From Rattus norvegicus (lineage: Eukaryota > Chordata > Mammalia > Rodentia > Muridae): 64,000 nucleotides of DNA. The notes under the pieces were generated by a model. That model was not told the DNA's origin. It searched no databases and worked only from the letters and a program-made list of their open reading frames with translations. A program made the position numbers and the translations under genes. The stretch covers positions 54,338,599 to 54,402,598 of the forward strand of contig NC_086032.1 of assembly GCF_036323735.1 (NCBI RefSeq), in the 5' to 3' direction. Shown piece by piece: positions 22,111 through 34,332 of this stretch. The first letter of the stretch is position 1. Every line of letters starts with the position of its first letter.

Positions 22111-23233
22111 TTAGTTTCTTGCTTTTTCTAGGGTGTAGCTTGCCTCCTTATGTTGGGCTTTACCATTTATTATCCTTTGTAGTGCTGGATTTGTAGAAAG
22201 ATATTGTGTAAATTTGATTTTGTCATGGAATATCTTGGTTTCTCCATCTATGTTAATTGAGAGTTTTGCAGGATACAGTAACCAGGTCTGGCATTTTTGT
22301 TCTCTTTGTGTCTGTTTGACATCTGTCCAGGATCTTCTGGCTTTCATAGTCTCTGGTGACAAGTCTGGTGTGATTCTGATAGGTCTGCCTATATATGTTA
22401 CTTGACCTTTTTCCCTTACTGCTTTTAATATTCTTTCTTTATTTTGTGCATTTTGTGTTTTGAGTATTATGTGACGGGAGGAGTTTCTTTTCTGGTCCAT
22501 TCTATTTGGAGTTCTGTGGCTTCTTGTATGTTTATGAGCATCTCTTTCTTTAAGTTAGGGAAGTTTTCTTCTTTGATTTTGTTGAAGATATTTACTGGTC
22601 CTTTGAGCTGGGAGTCTTCCATCTCTTCTATACCTATTATCCTTAGGTTTCATCTTCTCATTGAGTCCTGGATTTCCTGTATGTTTTGGACCAGTAGCTT
22701 TTTCCGTTTTACATTATCTTTGACCATTGAGTGGATGATTTCTATGGAATCTTCTGTTCCTGAGATTCTCTTTTCTATCTCTTGTATTCTGTTGGTGATG
22801 TTTGTAGCTATGGCTCCTTGTCACTTCCTTTGATTTTCTATGTCTAGGGTTGTCTCCCTTTGTGCTTTCTTTATTGCTTCTATCTCCATTTTTAATTCCT
22901 TCACCTGTTCAATTGTGTTTTCCTGGAATTCTTTCAGGGATTTTGTGATTCCTCTCTATAGGCTTCTTCTTGTTTATTTATGTTTTCCTGCGTTTCTCTA
23001 AGGGAGTTCTTCACGTCTTTCTTAAATCCTCCAGCATCATGATCAAGTGTGATTTTTAAATCTAGATCTTGCTTTTCTGGTATGTGTGGACACTCAATGT
23101 TTGCTTTCGTGGGAGAATTGGGCCCCAATGATGCCGTGTAGTCTTGGTTTCTATTGCTTGGGTTCCTGTCCTTGCCTCTCGCAATCAGGTTGTCTCTGGT
23201 GTTACCTTGTTCTGCTATTTCTGACAGTGGCAA
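22111..23233 (-). pseudogene. L1 ORF1, start codon lost and internal stops
   Basis: The C-terminal RNA-binding part is at 22111-22500 (RHIILKTQNAQNKERILKAV and onward, ending EKARN). The N-terminal part is at 22934-23233. The normal ATG before A-R-G-K is ATT here (plus-strand aat at 23183-23185), although an upstream in-frame ATG exists. The frame also carries the TGA (22821-22823) seen in the other copies, and a break near 22934. It is non-functional. Confidence 0.88.
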
Positions 23234-23599
23234 GACAATCCTATAGGCCTGTGTGTCAGGAGTGTTGTAGATTTGTTTTCCTCTTTTCTTTCAGCCAGTT
23301 GTGGGAATGGAGTGTTCTGCTTTCGGGCATGTAGTCTTTCCTTTCTACTGGTCTTCAGCTGTTCCTGTGGGCCTGTGTCCTAAGTCCACCAGGCAGGTCG
23401 CTTGGAGCAGAAAAGTTGGTCTTACCTGTGGTCACTGACCTGAAGTCACTCCTAGTGGGTTGCTTTTGAGCTCTCCATGAGGACAGCATCCAGGAGGGCT
23501 TGTGCTGCCTTTTCCTGGAACCCCTGTGCACCAGGGTCCAGGATGGAGTTAGGTGTTTTCCTCTGGAGTCAGAAAACACTGGGCAGAGTGTAGTCTCTG

Positions 23600-23835
23600 G
23601 AGAGATTTTCTTGAATAGGAATTTTGAAGTGATAAGGCCTGGTAGCCAACACAAAGTGGGAACTGTGATGAACGTTTGCAAATGCATATAAACTGTTGTT
23701 GTTGCCTTTGCTGTCACTGACATAAATTTGCACTTCTATATCAGAACCTAGCATCTTTCGATTTCCACTGTACACTGGGACCAGAAACTTCCCAGGAATC
23801 ATCCAGTTCTTCAGACCTGCTGAGGCATTCAAACT
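23600..23835 (-). other. Unidentified open segment upstream of an L1 5' end
   Basis: About 70 codons are open on the minus strand (LKNWMIPGKFLVPVYSGNRK, then MLGSDIEVQIYVSDSKGNNN and onward) before running into L1 5' UTR sequence. The composition looks protein-like, with regular hydrophobic and polar residues, but I recognise no family. It could be a retrotransposed gene fragment, part of an unfamiliar L1 5' leader, or chance. Confidence 0.3.
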
Positions 23836-25663
23836 TGTGAACTGAGCTGTTACATTTTTTTTTCAGCCTTACCAATGTGAAACTAGTCATTGTTTACCAA
23901 GCCTGAAAGGTGTATGCTAAATATATAAGTTGTGTTCATTCTAAGTATTCTTCTGCACTGCCATAATACAACCACTAAAGAATCCTTATCAATTTCCAAA
24001 TATGAACTCCACTCAATGACCCCACACCTATACTATCCCATAATACAACTCTGAAGACTGACTCCCCCACCAAATCAGAACCTGTGGAATCCCTTTGAAT
24101 TGCAAATTCCCATCCCAGAAATGTTTTCTAGGATGTTTTTCAAAGTAAAACAAACAAAGTAACTAACAACAACAACAATAACAACCACAAAACAACAAAA
24201 ACCTAGTGAGCTTTTGTCAAAAATTGTTTGTTTAAATTAGAAATTGTCCTATGATTTTAGCCCTATGTAAGATTAAACATAGTAGTTTTGTTTTGTAGAT
24301 TAAATTAACAAATGCCTCACGATTGATGATGTGTAAATAGAATTTTTGGGTGGGTTTCTAAGTTGCTTTTGCTCCCTAATAAAAATAAGGCATTTCTATG
24401 TCCACTTTAGTTGGTTTTTGCTCCCCAAAATGAAACAAAGACCTGGTATTTTTATTAAGAGGCTGTTGGCATTAAGTTGGGCAGGTTCTGAGCTATTCTA
24501 AACCAGAGTGAATGGCTACTTCCCATAATGTGTTTCTTTACTTGCATCTGACTCTTTCCTTGGTTTGCAATGAAACATGTGAGTCCTCATGGCTTCTTTT
24601 TTTCATCACAACCTCATGGCAAATCCTCCTGGTCCATTCACCTGATCTCTCCAGACCTTTCTCTTTTTCTCCTCTTGCTCCTTTCTTGAAATCCCTAGAT
24701 TTAGATCAGAAGTCTTGACCTATTCTCTTCTGCCCAGCTAATTGACTGATCAGCTCTTTCTTAAATAAGATAAATTTATGGAAATGTTTACATAACATTG
24801 AGACCAGAGATCCTTTAACATGCCATAGTCCAGGCTCAACCAGATGTCTGGGCATAGAAATCAGAATCTGAATACACAGGGCACAAAACCGTCCCCAATG
24901 CTGAACTCTTATTCTTCTTACAGGAGAGGAATAATATGAAAGTTCCTTCTTAATTCTCATTACCGTAATATTTTCTGGAATACATAAATGAGGAATTTCC
25001 TATAATAAAATCATTTCAATCAGATTTATTAAAGATTTCCAAGAATTGGATCTAAGTTCACAAAGAAGTGTACTAAAATGTGCTTTCCCTCCATTATGCT
25101 ATATTATATAGCATAAAGTAAAATGACTAAATCAAAGTTTTTCTTTTCATGGATAAAGTAAAGATTAGTTATAAATAAGTGCTTTGAGAGGTACCAAAAA
25201 AAAGTACTCCAATTCTTTAAAATTGATTTTATATATGTGCCACCTATATCCTTTTGATACACAACCAAGAACCAAGTAAGTTTGCAGAAAAATGAAGCTA
25301 ATTCTTATTGAATGAATTATTGTTACATACCCTAATGAAGTCACATATTTAGATGCAAAACAAGTATACTTGAAGATTCATTGATGAGCACTCATTCATC
25401 ATGCTTTCAGAGGGTTACATGATATTGATTGATAATTTTTCTGGAAAGAAATTCTAGAACAATTTAAACACATTTCATTAAAAATATAACAGATGCTTTA
25501 TTAGTAATTGAAAACACACTAATAACTGACTCTCATAGACGATATAACATTGAGTGTGCTTTAACAATGTTTTCATCTGTACATATTTTAAAAGGGTAGA
25601 ATAAGTTCTTATAAATCTATTGTACATTTATTTTAAAAGCATTTGAATTTAAAATAGATAGTG
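23836..25663. other. AT-rich unique DNA
   Basis: A short (CAA)n-like patch lies at 24160-24200. Frames at 24512-24718 and 24706-24960 show no domain. No repeat is recognised otherwise. Confidence 0.5.
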
Positions 25664-25800
25664 GTGGTGTATGACTGTAGTCTCAGAAGACAGAAATAGA
25701 CAGATCACTCTGCTTTCAAGGGCAGCCTGGTCTATAGAACAAGTTTCAGAACAGACAATGCTATAAAGAGAAACATTGTCTAAAAAAACAAAATGAAAAG
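25664..25800 (+). mobile_element. B1 SINE, diverged
   Basis: It follows the B1 order: gtggtggtgtatgactgtagtctcag, then agacagatcactctg, then gcagcctggtctatagaacaagtttcag, then gagaaacattgtct and an A-rich tail. It is 7SL-derived and clearly B1, despite roughly 20% change by eye. Confidence 0.85.
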
Positions 25801-26307
25801 AACCTAAAAGTTATAAAAAATAAAAAACATAATGACCAACTTTAGAAAACAGTTGATAATAATTAAGGATAGTAATTCCTAGAAATATAGACTCAAACTT
25901 AACACAAAAGCTTAGAAATTTTCATTTTTGTTTGTTAGCATTATTTTGAAATTAAAATGTCTTTTCCAATGCTTACTAAAATTTTATGTTTCTTTTTCAA
26001 CAATATAAGAAATTGAAATAAAGTAATAATAAACCTGATTAGTGTTTCATTGTTAATTTCCTTATCATAATTTATAATTTAAATTCCCTTATAATTGTTT
26101 TTATACATATTTGAATATAACAAAAAAAGATAAAAATTATACTTTTTAATCTGTACGTTTGGCATTTAGTATGTATTCTAGTTTCATTTCCAACTTTCCC
26201 AAATAAAAATCCACTTAGGAAAATAAGCAGGTTATTTCACCTCCCAGTTTCAAGTTACAAGGTGAAACAATGTCACTGCAGGAATTTTTTACTGCTATTT
26301 TTTTTAA
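25801..26307. other. AT-rich unique DNA
   Basis: Nothing is recognised; very A/T-rich. Confidence 0.5.
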
Positions 26308-26915
26308 AGCCCAGGACTGGATTGTTTTATTGCAGAAATCTATCAGACCTTCAAATAAAACCTAATACCAATACTCTTCAAACTATTCCACAAAATACAA
26401 TAGAAGGAACACTACCCAATTTGTTCTCTGAAGTCACAATTACAGCAATACCTAAACCACACAAAAACCCAACAAAGAAAGAGAACTTCAAACTAATTTC
26501 CCTTATGAATATCAATGCAAAAATACTCAATAAATTTCTTGCAAACTGAATCCAAGGACACGTCCAAACCGTCATTCATCCTGATCAAGTAGGGGTCTTC
26601 CCAGGAATGCAGGGATGGTTCAATATATAGAATTCCATCAATGTCATCCCACTATATAAACAAACTCAAAGAAAAAAAAAGTACACGATCATCTCATTAG
26701 ATGCTGAGAAAGAATTTGAGAAAAATTAACACCCCTTTATGGTAAAAGTCTTGGAAAGACTTGGTGTGACTCTAACTGAGCAAGTGAAAGATATGTATCA
26801 CAAGAACTTCAAGTCTCTGAGAAAGAAATTGAAGATGTCAGAGGATAGAAGGATCTCCCATGCTAAGGATTGGCAGGATTAATACTGTAATAATGGCCAT
26901 CTTAAAACCTAAACA
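26308..26915 (+). mobile_element. Old LINE-1 ORF2 fragment
   Basis: The plus strand matches ORF2 from the [10 protein letters not shown] region through the early reverse transcriptase ([20 protein letters not shown], then [16 protein letters not shown]). After motif A (SLDAEKEFE) it jumps near 26765 straight to GVTLTEQVKDMYHKNFKSL, skipping the FADD region. It is truncated at both ends, with no tail or duplication. It is a decayed, deleted relic. Confidence 0.85.
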
Positions 26916-27313
26916 TTATATATTTGTTCAGAATACATGATTAGTGTAGAACTAAAACAATTATGTCATAGGTAACATTTTTAATGGTAAGAAAATAGAG
27001 TTGCTATTCCTCAAATGGTTTTCAAATATTCACAGAGTAAGATAGCTGCAAAAGAATTTGGTGAATTATACATCGATATTTTAGAAAAATTTATGTCCAA
27101 ATACCCAGCTATAAATGAATTTGAAACATTCTTCCTATTTCTATTGTTGATATAATTGACCTAATTATAAAACTTGCCTCCTTCCTTAAATTCATAGATT
27201 TGAATTTTCCTGTATTCTGTCTTTCTCTCTTTCTTTTGGTGAACTTCCTTTATATTTGTTTTGAATCTGAAGAATTAAGTTGTCACACTATCAACATTTC
27301 TATATTTAAATGT
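26916..27313. other. AT-rich unique DNA
   Basis: Nothing is recognised. Confidence 0.5.
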
Positions 27314-28048
27314 TTATATATTTTTTTCTTTTTTTTTTATTAACTTGAGTATTTCTTATATACATTTCGAGTGTTATTCCCTTTCCCGGTTTCCGGGCAA
27401 ACATCCCCCTCCCCCCTCCCCTTCCTTATGGGTGTTCCCCTCCCAACCCTCCCCCCATTGCCGCCCTCCCCCCATAGACTAGTTCACTGGGGGTTCAGTT
27501 TTAGCAGGACCCAGGGCTTCCCCTTCCACTGGTGCTCTTACTAGGATATTCATTGCTACCTATGGGGTCAGAGTCCAGGGTCAGTCCATGTATAGTCTTT
27601 AGGTAGTGGCTTAGTCCCTGGAAGCTCTGGTTGCTTGGCATTGTTGTACTTTTGGGGTCTCGAGCCCCTTCAAGCTCTTCCAGTTCTTTCTCTGATTCCT
27701 TCAACAGGGGACCTATTCTCAGTTCAGTGGTTTGCTGCTGGCATTCGCCTCTGTATTTGCTGTATTCTGGCTGTGGTCTCTCAGGAGCGATCTACATCCG
27801 GGTCCTGTCGGTCTGCACTTCTTTGCTTCATCCATCTTGTCTAATAGGGTGGCTGTATATGTATGGGCCAAATGTGGGGCAGGCTCTGAATGGGTGTTCC
27901 TTCAGTCTCTGTTTTAATCTTTGCCTCTCCCTTCCCTGCCAAGGATATTCTTTTTCCTCATTTAAAAAAGGAGTGAAGCATTCACATTTTGATCATCCGT
28001 CTTGAGTTTCGTTTGTTCTAGGGATCTAGGGTAATTCAAGCATTTGGG

Positions 28049-31000
28049 CTAATAGCCACTTATCAATGAGTGCATACCATGTATGTCTTTCTGTGATTGG
28101 GTTAGCTCACTCAGGATGATATTTTCCAGTTCCAACCATTTGCCTACGAATTTCATAAACTCGTTGTTTTTGATAGCTGAGTAATATTCCATTGTGTAGA
28201 TGTACCACATTTTCTGTATCCATTCCTCGGTTGAAGGGCATCTGGGTTCTTTCCAGCTTCTGGCTCTTATAAATAAGGCTGCGATGAACATAGTGGAGCA
28301 CGTGTCTCTTTTATATGTTGAGGCAGCTTTTGGGTATATGCCCAAGAGAGGTATAGCTGGATCCTCAGGCAGTTCAATGTCCAATTTTCTGAGGAACGTC
28401 CAGACTGATTTCCAGAATGGTTTTACCAGTCTGCAATCCCACCAACAATGGAGGAGTGTTCCACTTTCTCCACATCCTCGCCAGCATCTGCTGTCACCTG
28501 GGTTTTTGATCTTAGCCAATCGCACTGGTGTGAGGTGAAATCTCAGGGTTGTTTTGATTTGCATTTCCTTATGACTAAAGATGTTGAACATTTCTTTAGG
28601 TGTTTCTTAGCCATTCGGCATTCCTCAGCTGTGAATTCTTTGTTTAGCTCTGAACCCCATTTTTTAATAGGGTTATTTGTCTCCCTGCGGTCTAACTTCT
28701 TGAGTTCTTTGTATATTTTGGATATAAGGCCTCTATCTGTTGTAGTATTGGTAAAGATCTTTTCCCAATCTGTTGGTTGCCGTTTTGTCCTAACCACAGT
28801 GTCCTTTGCCTTACAGAAGCTTTGCAGTTTTATGAGATCCCATTTGTCGATTCTTGATCTTAGAGCATAAGCCATTGTTGTTTTGTTCAGGAAATTTTTT
28901 CCAGTGCCCATGTGTTCCAGATGCTTCCCTAGTTTTTCTTCTATTAGTTTGAGTGTGTCTGGTTTGATGTGGAGGTCCTTGATCCACTTGGACTTAAGCT
29001 TTGTACAGGGTGATAAGCATGGATCGATCTGCATTCTTCTACATGTTGCCCTCCAGTTGAACCAGCACCATTTGCTGAAAATGCTATCTTTTTTCCATTG
29101 GATGGTTTTGGCTCCTTTGTCAAAAATCAAGTGACCATAGGTGTGTGGGTTCATTTCTGGGTCTTCAATTCTATTCCATTGGTCTATCTGTCTGTCTCTG
29201 TACCAATACCATGCAGTTTTTATCACTATTGCTCTGTAATACTGCTTGAGTTCAGGGATAGTGATTCCCCCTGAAGTCCTTTTATTGTTGAGGATAGCTT
29301 TAGCTATCCTGGGTTTTTTGTTATTCCAGATGAATTTGCAAATTGTTCTGTCTAACTTTTTGAAGAATTGGATTGGTATTTTGATGGGGATTGCATTGAA
29401 TCTGTAGATTGCTTTTGGTACAATGGCCATTTTTACTATATTAATCCTGCCAATCCATGAGCATGGGAGATCTTTCCATCTTCTGAGGTCTTCTTCAATT
29501 TCTTTCCTCAGTGTCTTGAAGTTCTTATTGTACAGATCTTTTACTTGCTTGGTTAAAGTCACACCGAGGTACTTTATATTATTTGGGTCCATTATGAAGG
29601 GTGTCGTTTCCCTAATTTCTTTCTCGGCTTGTTTCTCTTTTGTATAGAGGAAGGCAACTGATTTATTTGAGTTAATTTTATACCCAGCCACTTTGCTGAA
29701 GTTGTTTATCAGCTTTAGTAGTTCTCTGGTGGAACTTTTGGGATCACTTAAATATACTATCCTGTCATCTGCAAATAGTGATATTTTGACCTCTTCTTTT
29801 CCGATCTGTATCCCTTTGATCTCCTTTTGTTGTCTGATTGCTCTGGCTAGAACTTCAAGAACTATATTGAATAAGTAGGGAGAGAGTGGGCAGCCTTGTC
29901 TAGTCCCTGATTTTAGTGGGATTGCTTCAAGTTTCTCTCCATTTAGTTTAATGTTAGCAACTGGTTTGCTGTATATGGCTTTTACTATGTTTAGGTATGG
30001 GCCTTGAATTCCTATTCTTTCCAGGACTTTTATCATGAAGGGGTGTTGAATTTTGTCAAAAGCTTTCTCAGCATCTAATGAAATGATCATGTGGTTCTGT
30101 TCTTTCAGTTTGTTTATATAATGGATCACGTTGATGGTTTTCCGTATATTAAACCATCCCTGCATGCCTGGGATGAAGCCTACTTGATCATGGTGGATGA
30201 TTGTTTTGATGTGCTCTTGGATTCGGTTTGCCAGAATTTTATTGAGTATTTTTGCGTCGATATTCATAAGGGAAATTGGTCTGAAGTTCTCTTTCTTTGT
30301 TGTGTCTTTGTATGGTTTAGGTATAAGAGTAATTGTGGCTTCGTAGAAGGAATTCGGTAGGGCTCCATCTGTTTCAATTTTGTGGAATAGTTTGGATAAT
30401 ATTGGTATGAGGTCTTCTATGAAGGTTTGATAGAATTCTGCACTAAACCCGTCTGGACCTGGGCTCTTTTTGGTTGGGAGACCTTTAATGACTGCTTCTA
30501 TTTCCTTAGGAGTTATGGGGTTGTTTAACTGGTTTATCTGTTCCTGATTTAACTTCGATACCTGGTATCTGTCTAAGAAATTGTCCATTTCCTGAAGATT
30601 TTCAAATTTTGTTGAATATAGGTTTTTATAGTAAGATCTGATGATTTTTTGAATTTCCTCTGAATCTGTAGTTATGGCTCCCTTTTCATTTCTGATTTTG
30701 TCAATTTGGACACACTCTCTGTGTCCTCTCGTTAGTCTGGCTAAGAGTTTATCTATCTTGTTGATTTTCTCAAAGAACCAACTTTTGGTTCTGTTGATTC
30801 TTTCTATGGTCCTTTTTGTTTCTACTTGGTTGATTTCAGCTCTGAGTTTGATTATTTCCTGCCTTCTACTCCTCCTGGGTGTATTTCCTTCTTTTGGCTC
30901 TAGAGCTTTTAGGTGTGCTGTCAAGCTGCTGACATGTGCTCTTTCCTGTTTCTTTCTGCAGGCACACAGCGCTATGAGTTTTCCTCTTAGCACAGCTTTC

Positions 31001-31875
31001 ATTGTGTCCCATAAGTTTGAGTATGTTGTATCTTCATTTTCATTAAATTCTAAAAAGTTTTTAATTTCTTTCTTTATTTCTTCCTTGACCAGGTTATCAC
31101 TGAGTAGAGCATTTTTCAATTTCCACGTATATGTGGGCATTCTTCCCTTATTGTTATTGAAGACCAGTTTTAGGCCGTGGTGGTCCGATAGCACGCATGG
31201 GATTATTTCTAACTTTCTGTACCTGTTGAGGCCCGTTTTTTGACCAATTATATGGTCAATTTTGGAGAAAGTACCATGAGGAGCTGCGAAGAAGGTATAT
31301 CCTTTTGCTTTAGGATAGACTGTTCTATAAATATCCGTTAAGTCCATTTGGCTCATGACTTCTCTTAGTCTGTCGACATCACTGTTAAATTTCTGTTTCC
31401 ATGATCTGTCCATTGATGAGAGTGGGGTGTTGAAATCTCCCACTATTATTGTGTGAGGTGCAATGTGTGTTTTGAGCTTTAGTAAGCTTTCTTTTACGTA
31501 TGTAGGTGCCCTTGTATTTGGGGCATAGATATTTAGGATTGAGAGTTCATCTTGGTGGATTTTTCCTTTGATGAATATGAAGTGTCCTTCCTTATCTTTT
31601 TTGATGACTTTTAGTTGGAAATTGATTTTATTTGATATTAGAATAGCTACTCCAGCTTGCTTCTTCTGACCATTTGCTTGGAGAGTTGTTTTCCAGCCTT
31701 TCACTCTGAGGTAGTGTCTATCTTTGTCTCTGAGGTGTGTTTCCTGTAGGCAGCAGAATGCAGGGTCCTCATTGCGTATCCAGTTTGTTAATCTATGTCT
31801 TTTTATTGGGGAGTTGAGGCCATTGATATTGAGAGATATTAAGGAATAGTGATTATTGTTTCCCTTTATATTCAT
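28049..31875 (-). pseudogene. L1 ORF2 (endonuclease/reverse transcriptase) with one frameshift
   Basis: ORF2 protein nicks target DNA and copies L1 RNA by target-primed reverse transcription. The frame from ATG 31873-31875 is open for 1,110 codons. The endonuclease residues expected for the family are present: N16, E45, Y117 in YAPN, D147/N149 in GDFNTP, and SDHH at 230-233. The reverse transcriptase has [22 protein letters not shown] and FADD at 701-704. At 28567-28568 one C is missing from a CCC run, shifting the frame at about codon 1103, so the product ends [10 protein letters not shown]. The remaining ~170 residues, with the cysteine-rich segment CWRGCGESGTLLHCWWDC and the terminal SLISGY, lie in another frame (28049-28591). 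Confidence 0.93.
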
Positions 31876-31934
31876 ATTTGGATGTGAGGTTATGTTTGTG
31901 TGCTTTCATTCTCTTTGTTTTGTTGCCAAGACGA

Positions 31935-33008
31935 TTAGTTTCTTGCTTCTTCTAGGGTATAGCTTGCCTCCTTATGTTGGGCTTTACCATTTATTATCAT
32001 TTGTAGTGCTGGATTTGTAAAAAAAATATTGTGTAAATTTGGTTTTGTCATGGAATATCTTGGTTTCTCCATCAATGTTAATTGAGAGTTTTGCTGGATA
32101 CAGTAACCTGGGCTGGCATTTGTGTTCTCTTAGGGTCTGTATGACATCGGTCCAGGATCTTCTGGCCTTCATAGTTTCTGGCAAGAAGTCTGGTGTGATT
32201 CTGATAGGTCTCCCTTTATATGTTACTTGACCTTTTTCCCTTACTGCTTTTAATATTCTTTCTTTATTTTGTGCGTTTGGTGTTTTGACAATTATGTGAC
32301 GGGAGGTGTTTCTTTTCTGGTCCAATCTATTTGGAGTTCTGTAGGCTTCTTGTATGTCTATGGGTATCTCTTTTTTTAGGTTAGGGAAGTTTTCTTCTAT
32401 GATTTTGTTGAAGATATTTACTGGTCCTTTGAGCTGGGAGTCTTCACTATCTTCTATACCTATTATCCTTAGGTTTGATCTTCTCATTGAGTCCTGGATT
32501 TCCTGTATGTTTTGGACCAGTAGCTTTTTCCGCTGTACATTATCTTTGACAGTTGAGTCAATGATTTCTATGGAATCTTCTGCTCCTGAGATTCTCTCTT
32601 CCATCTCTTGTATTCTGTTGGTGAAGCTTGTATATACAGCTCCTTGTCACTTCTTTTGGTTTTCTATATCCAGGGTTGTTTCCATGTGTTCTTTCTTGAT
32701 TGCTTCTATTTCCATTTTTAATTCCTTCAACTGTTTGATTGTGTTTTCCTGGAATTCTTTCAGGGATTTTTGCGATTCCTCTCCGTAGGCTTCTACTTGT
32801 TTATTAATGTTTTCCTGTGTTTCCCTAAGTGTGTTCATGTCTTTCTTGAAGTCCTCCAGCATCATGATCAAATATGATTTTGAAAGTAGATCTTGCTTTT
32901 CTGGTGTGTTTGGATATTCCATATTTGTTTTGGTGGGAGAATTGGGCTCCGATGATGGCATGTAGTCTTGGTTTCTGTTGCTTGGGTTCCTGCCCTGCCT
33001 CTCGCCAT
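31935..33008 (-). pseudogene. L1 ORF1 with several disabling changes
   Basis: ORF1 starts at ATG 33006-33008. A 1-base deletion within the first ten codons shifts the frame. The N-terminal coiled-coil part stays readable at 32647-32961 (SSEPNSPTKTNMEYPNTPEK and onward). A TGA lies at 32647-32649. Downstream, 206 codons are open from an internal ATG (31984-32604). They cover the RNA-recognition-like domain (NLRIIGIEDSEDSQLKGPVN) and the C-terminal domain (RHIIVKTPNAQNKERILKAV). A 1-base insertion in an A/T run near 32023 then alters the end. No full ORF1 protein is possible. The internal frame could only yield an N-terminally shortened protein. Confidence 0.9.
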
Positions 33009-33854
33009 CAGATTATCTCTAGTGTTACTTTGTTCTGCTATTTCTGACAGTGGCTAGACTGTCCTATAAGCCTGTGTATCAGGAGTGCTGTAGACCTGTT
33101 TTCCTCTCTTTCAGTCAGTTATGGGGACAGTGTGTTCTGCTTTCGGGCGTGTAGTTTTTCCTCTCTACAGGTCTTCAGCTGTTCCTGTGGGCCCGTGTCT
33201 TGAGTTCACCAGGCAGCTTTCTTGCAGCAGAAAATTTGGTCTTACTTGTGGTCCCGAGGCTCAGTTTCGCTCGTGGGGTGCTGCCCAGGGGCTCTCTGCA
33301 GCGGCAGCAACCAGGAAGACCTGTGCCGCCCCTTCCGGGAGCTTCAGTGCACCAGGGTTCCAGATGGTCTTTGGCTTTTTCCTCTGGCATCCGAGATGTG
33401 TGTGCAGGGAGCAGTCTCTTCTGGTTTCCCAGGCCTGTCTGCCTCTCTGAAGGTTTAGCTCTCCCTCCCACGGGATTTGGGTGCAGAGAACTGTTTATCC
33501 GGTCTGTTTCTTTCAGGTTCCGGTGGTGTCTCAGGCTGGTGTCCTGCAGCTCCTGGGCCCTCCCCCACGGGAGCCCAGAGGCCTTATACAGTTTCCTCTT
33601 GGGCCAGGGATGTGGGCAGGGGTGAGCAGTGTTGGTGGTCTCTTCCGCTCTGCAGCCTCAGGAGTGCCCACCTGACCAGGCGGTTGGGTCTCTCTCTCAC
33701 CAGGTCTGGGAGCAGAGAGCTGCTGCGGTCTGGGATCCGCGGGTGTATACAGTCTGTAGTCCAACTTCCCAACAATGGTCAGGAGCAGCTGTGAATGGAA
33801 GTCCAAGGACCAACAGTGGCTCCATCCCACGAGGCAGCCAAAAGAGAGAGAGAG
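33009..33854 (-). promoter_or_regulatory. L1 5' UTR / internal promoter
   Basis: This GC-richer region with clustered CpGs lies upstream of ORF1. It ends at the right target-site duplication, so it is a complete 5' end. The outermost 100 bases (33750-33850, cagtctgtagtccaacttcc to ggcagccaaaagagag) are not found in the tandem-unit copy at 701-1602. Promoter function is known for the rat L1 left end; activity of this copy is inferred only. Confidence 0.75.
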
Positions 33855-33866
33855 TTATATATTTTT

Positions 33867-34332
33867 AAAAAGATGCAATATATTTTGTTTTTTTGACTGC
33901 AAGTCTGTATGTGCACCTTGTAAATGCATTATTTGTGCAAGCTAGAACAAAATGGTAGGTTCCTGGGAACTGGAATTTAGGATAGTTGTTAGCCTCCATA
34001 TGGGTGTTGAGATTTGAACTTGCATTCTCTGAAAGAGTAGGCAGTACTCTCTTATTGAGTCATCTCTCAAGCTAAAGATTTATTTTTATTTTATGTATAT
34101 AATTATTTACTTGTATGTATGTATGTATGCAGAAACCCAAGTTAACAAAGGAGGATTGTCTCATGTGGCTTCTGTGAAAAATCTAAGGTGTCTGAAAGTA
34201 CAAGTATTCTTTTTTTGTTTGTTTGTTTGTTTTTAGTCGTTTGTTTTTATTTTTAAAAAATCATTACAAAAACTTTAAAGGAACTAAAATGCCAAGGAAA
34301 TATTATAATACAAAGAAGCAAAATGATTAGTT
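33867..34332. other. Short unique stretch with SINE and simple repeats
   Basis: It contains the B3-like SINE at 33985-34085, a (TGTA)n run at 34112-34129 and a (GTTT)n run around 34214-34234. No gene. Confidence 0.6.
33985..34085 (-). mobile_element. B3-like SINE
   Basis: The sequence ccatatgggtgttgagattt, then gaacttgcattctctgaaag, then cagtactctcttattgagtc, then atctctcaagc is the reversed B2/B3 head (gctggagagatggctcagtggttaagagcac in sense). The following aagatttatttttattttatgtatat suggests a second truncated SINE. Confidence 0.7.

Larger units (their letters stand above)
19183..23598 (-). mobile_element. LINE-1 lacking its 3' end
   Basis: The minus strand has a 5' UTR (about 23186-23598), ORF1, and ORF2 down to the position matching 29085 of the complete copy. 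There the match stops abruptly at 19183. The ORF2 C-terminus, 3' UTR and poly(A) are missing. L1s are normally 5'-truncated, so this points to a later deletion or rearrangement at the 3' side. An ID SINE is inserted at 21571-21659. The copy is more diverged than the one at 27326-33854. Confidence 0.92.
27326..33854 (-). mobile_element. Full-length LINE-1 with target-site duplication
   Basis: This is a complete L1 of about 6.5 kb on the minus strand. It has a 5' UTR (33009-33854), ORF1 (31935-33008), ORF2 (28049-31875), a 3' UTR with a G-rich tract, and a poly(A) tail (T run at 27326-27339). The 12-bp repeat ttatatattttt at 27314-27325 and 33855-33866 is a plausible duplication; it is AT-rich, so this is moderately strong evidence. 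It is the best-preserved copy in the window. ORF2 has a single frameshift, while ORF1 has several lesions. Confidence 0.96.

Noticed and set aside
28448..31243. Several plus-strand open frames rich in Ser/Leu/Phe
   Set aside because: They are antisense shadows of the intact L1 ORF2.
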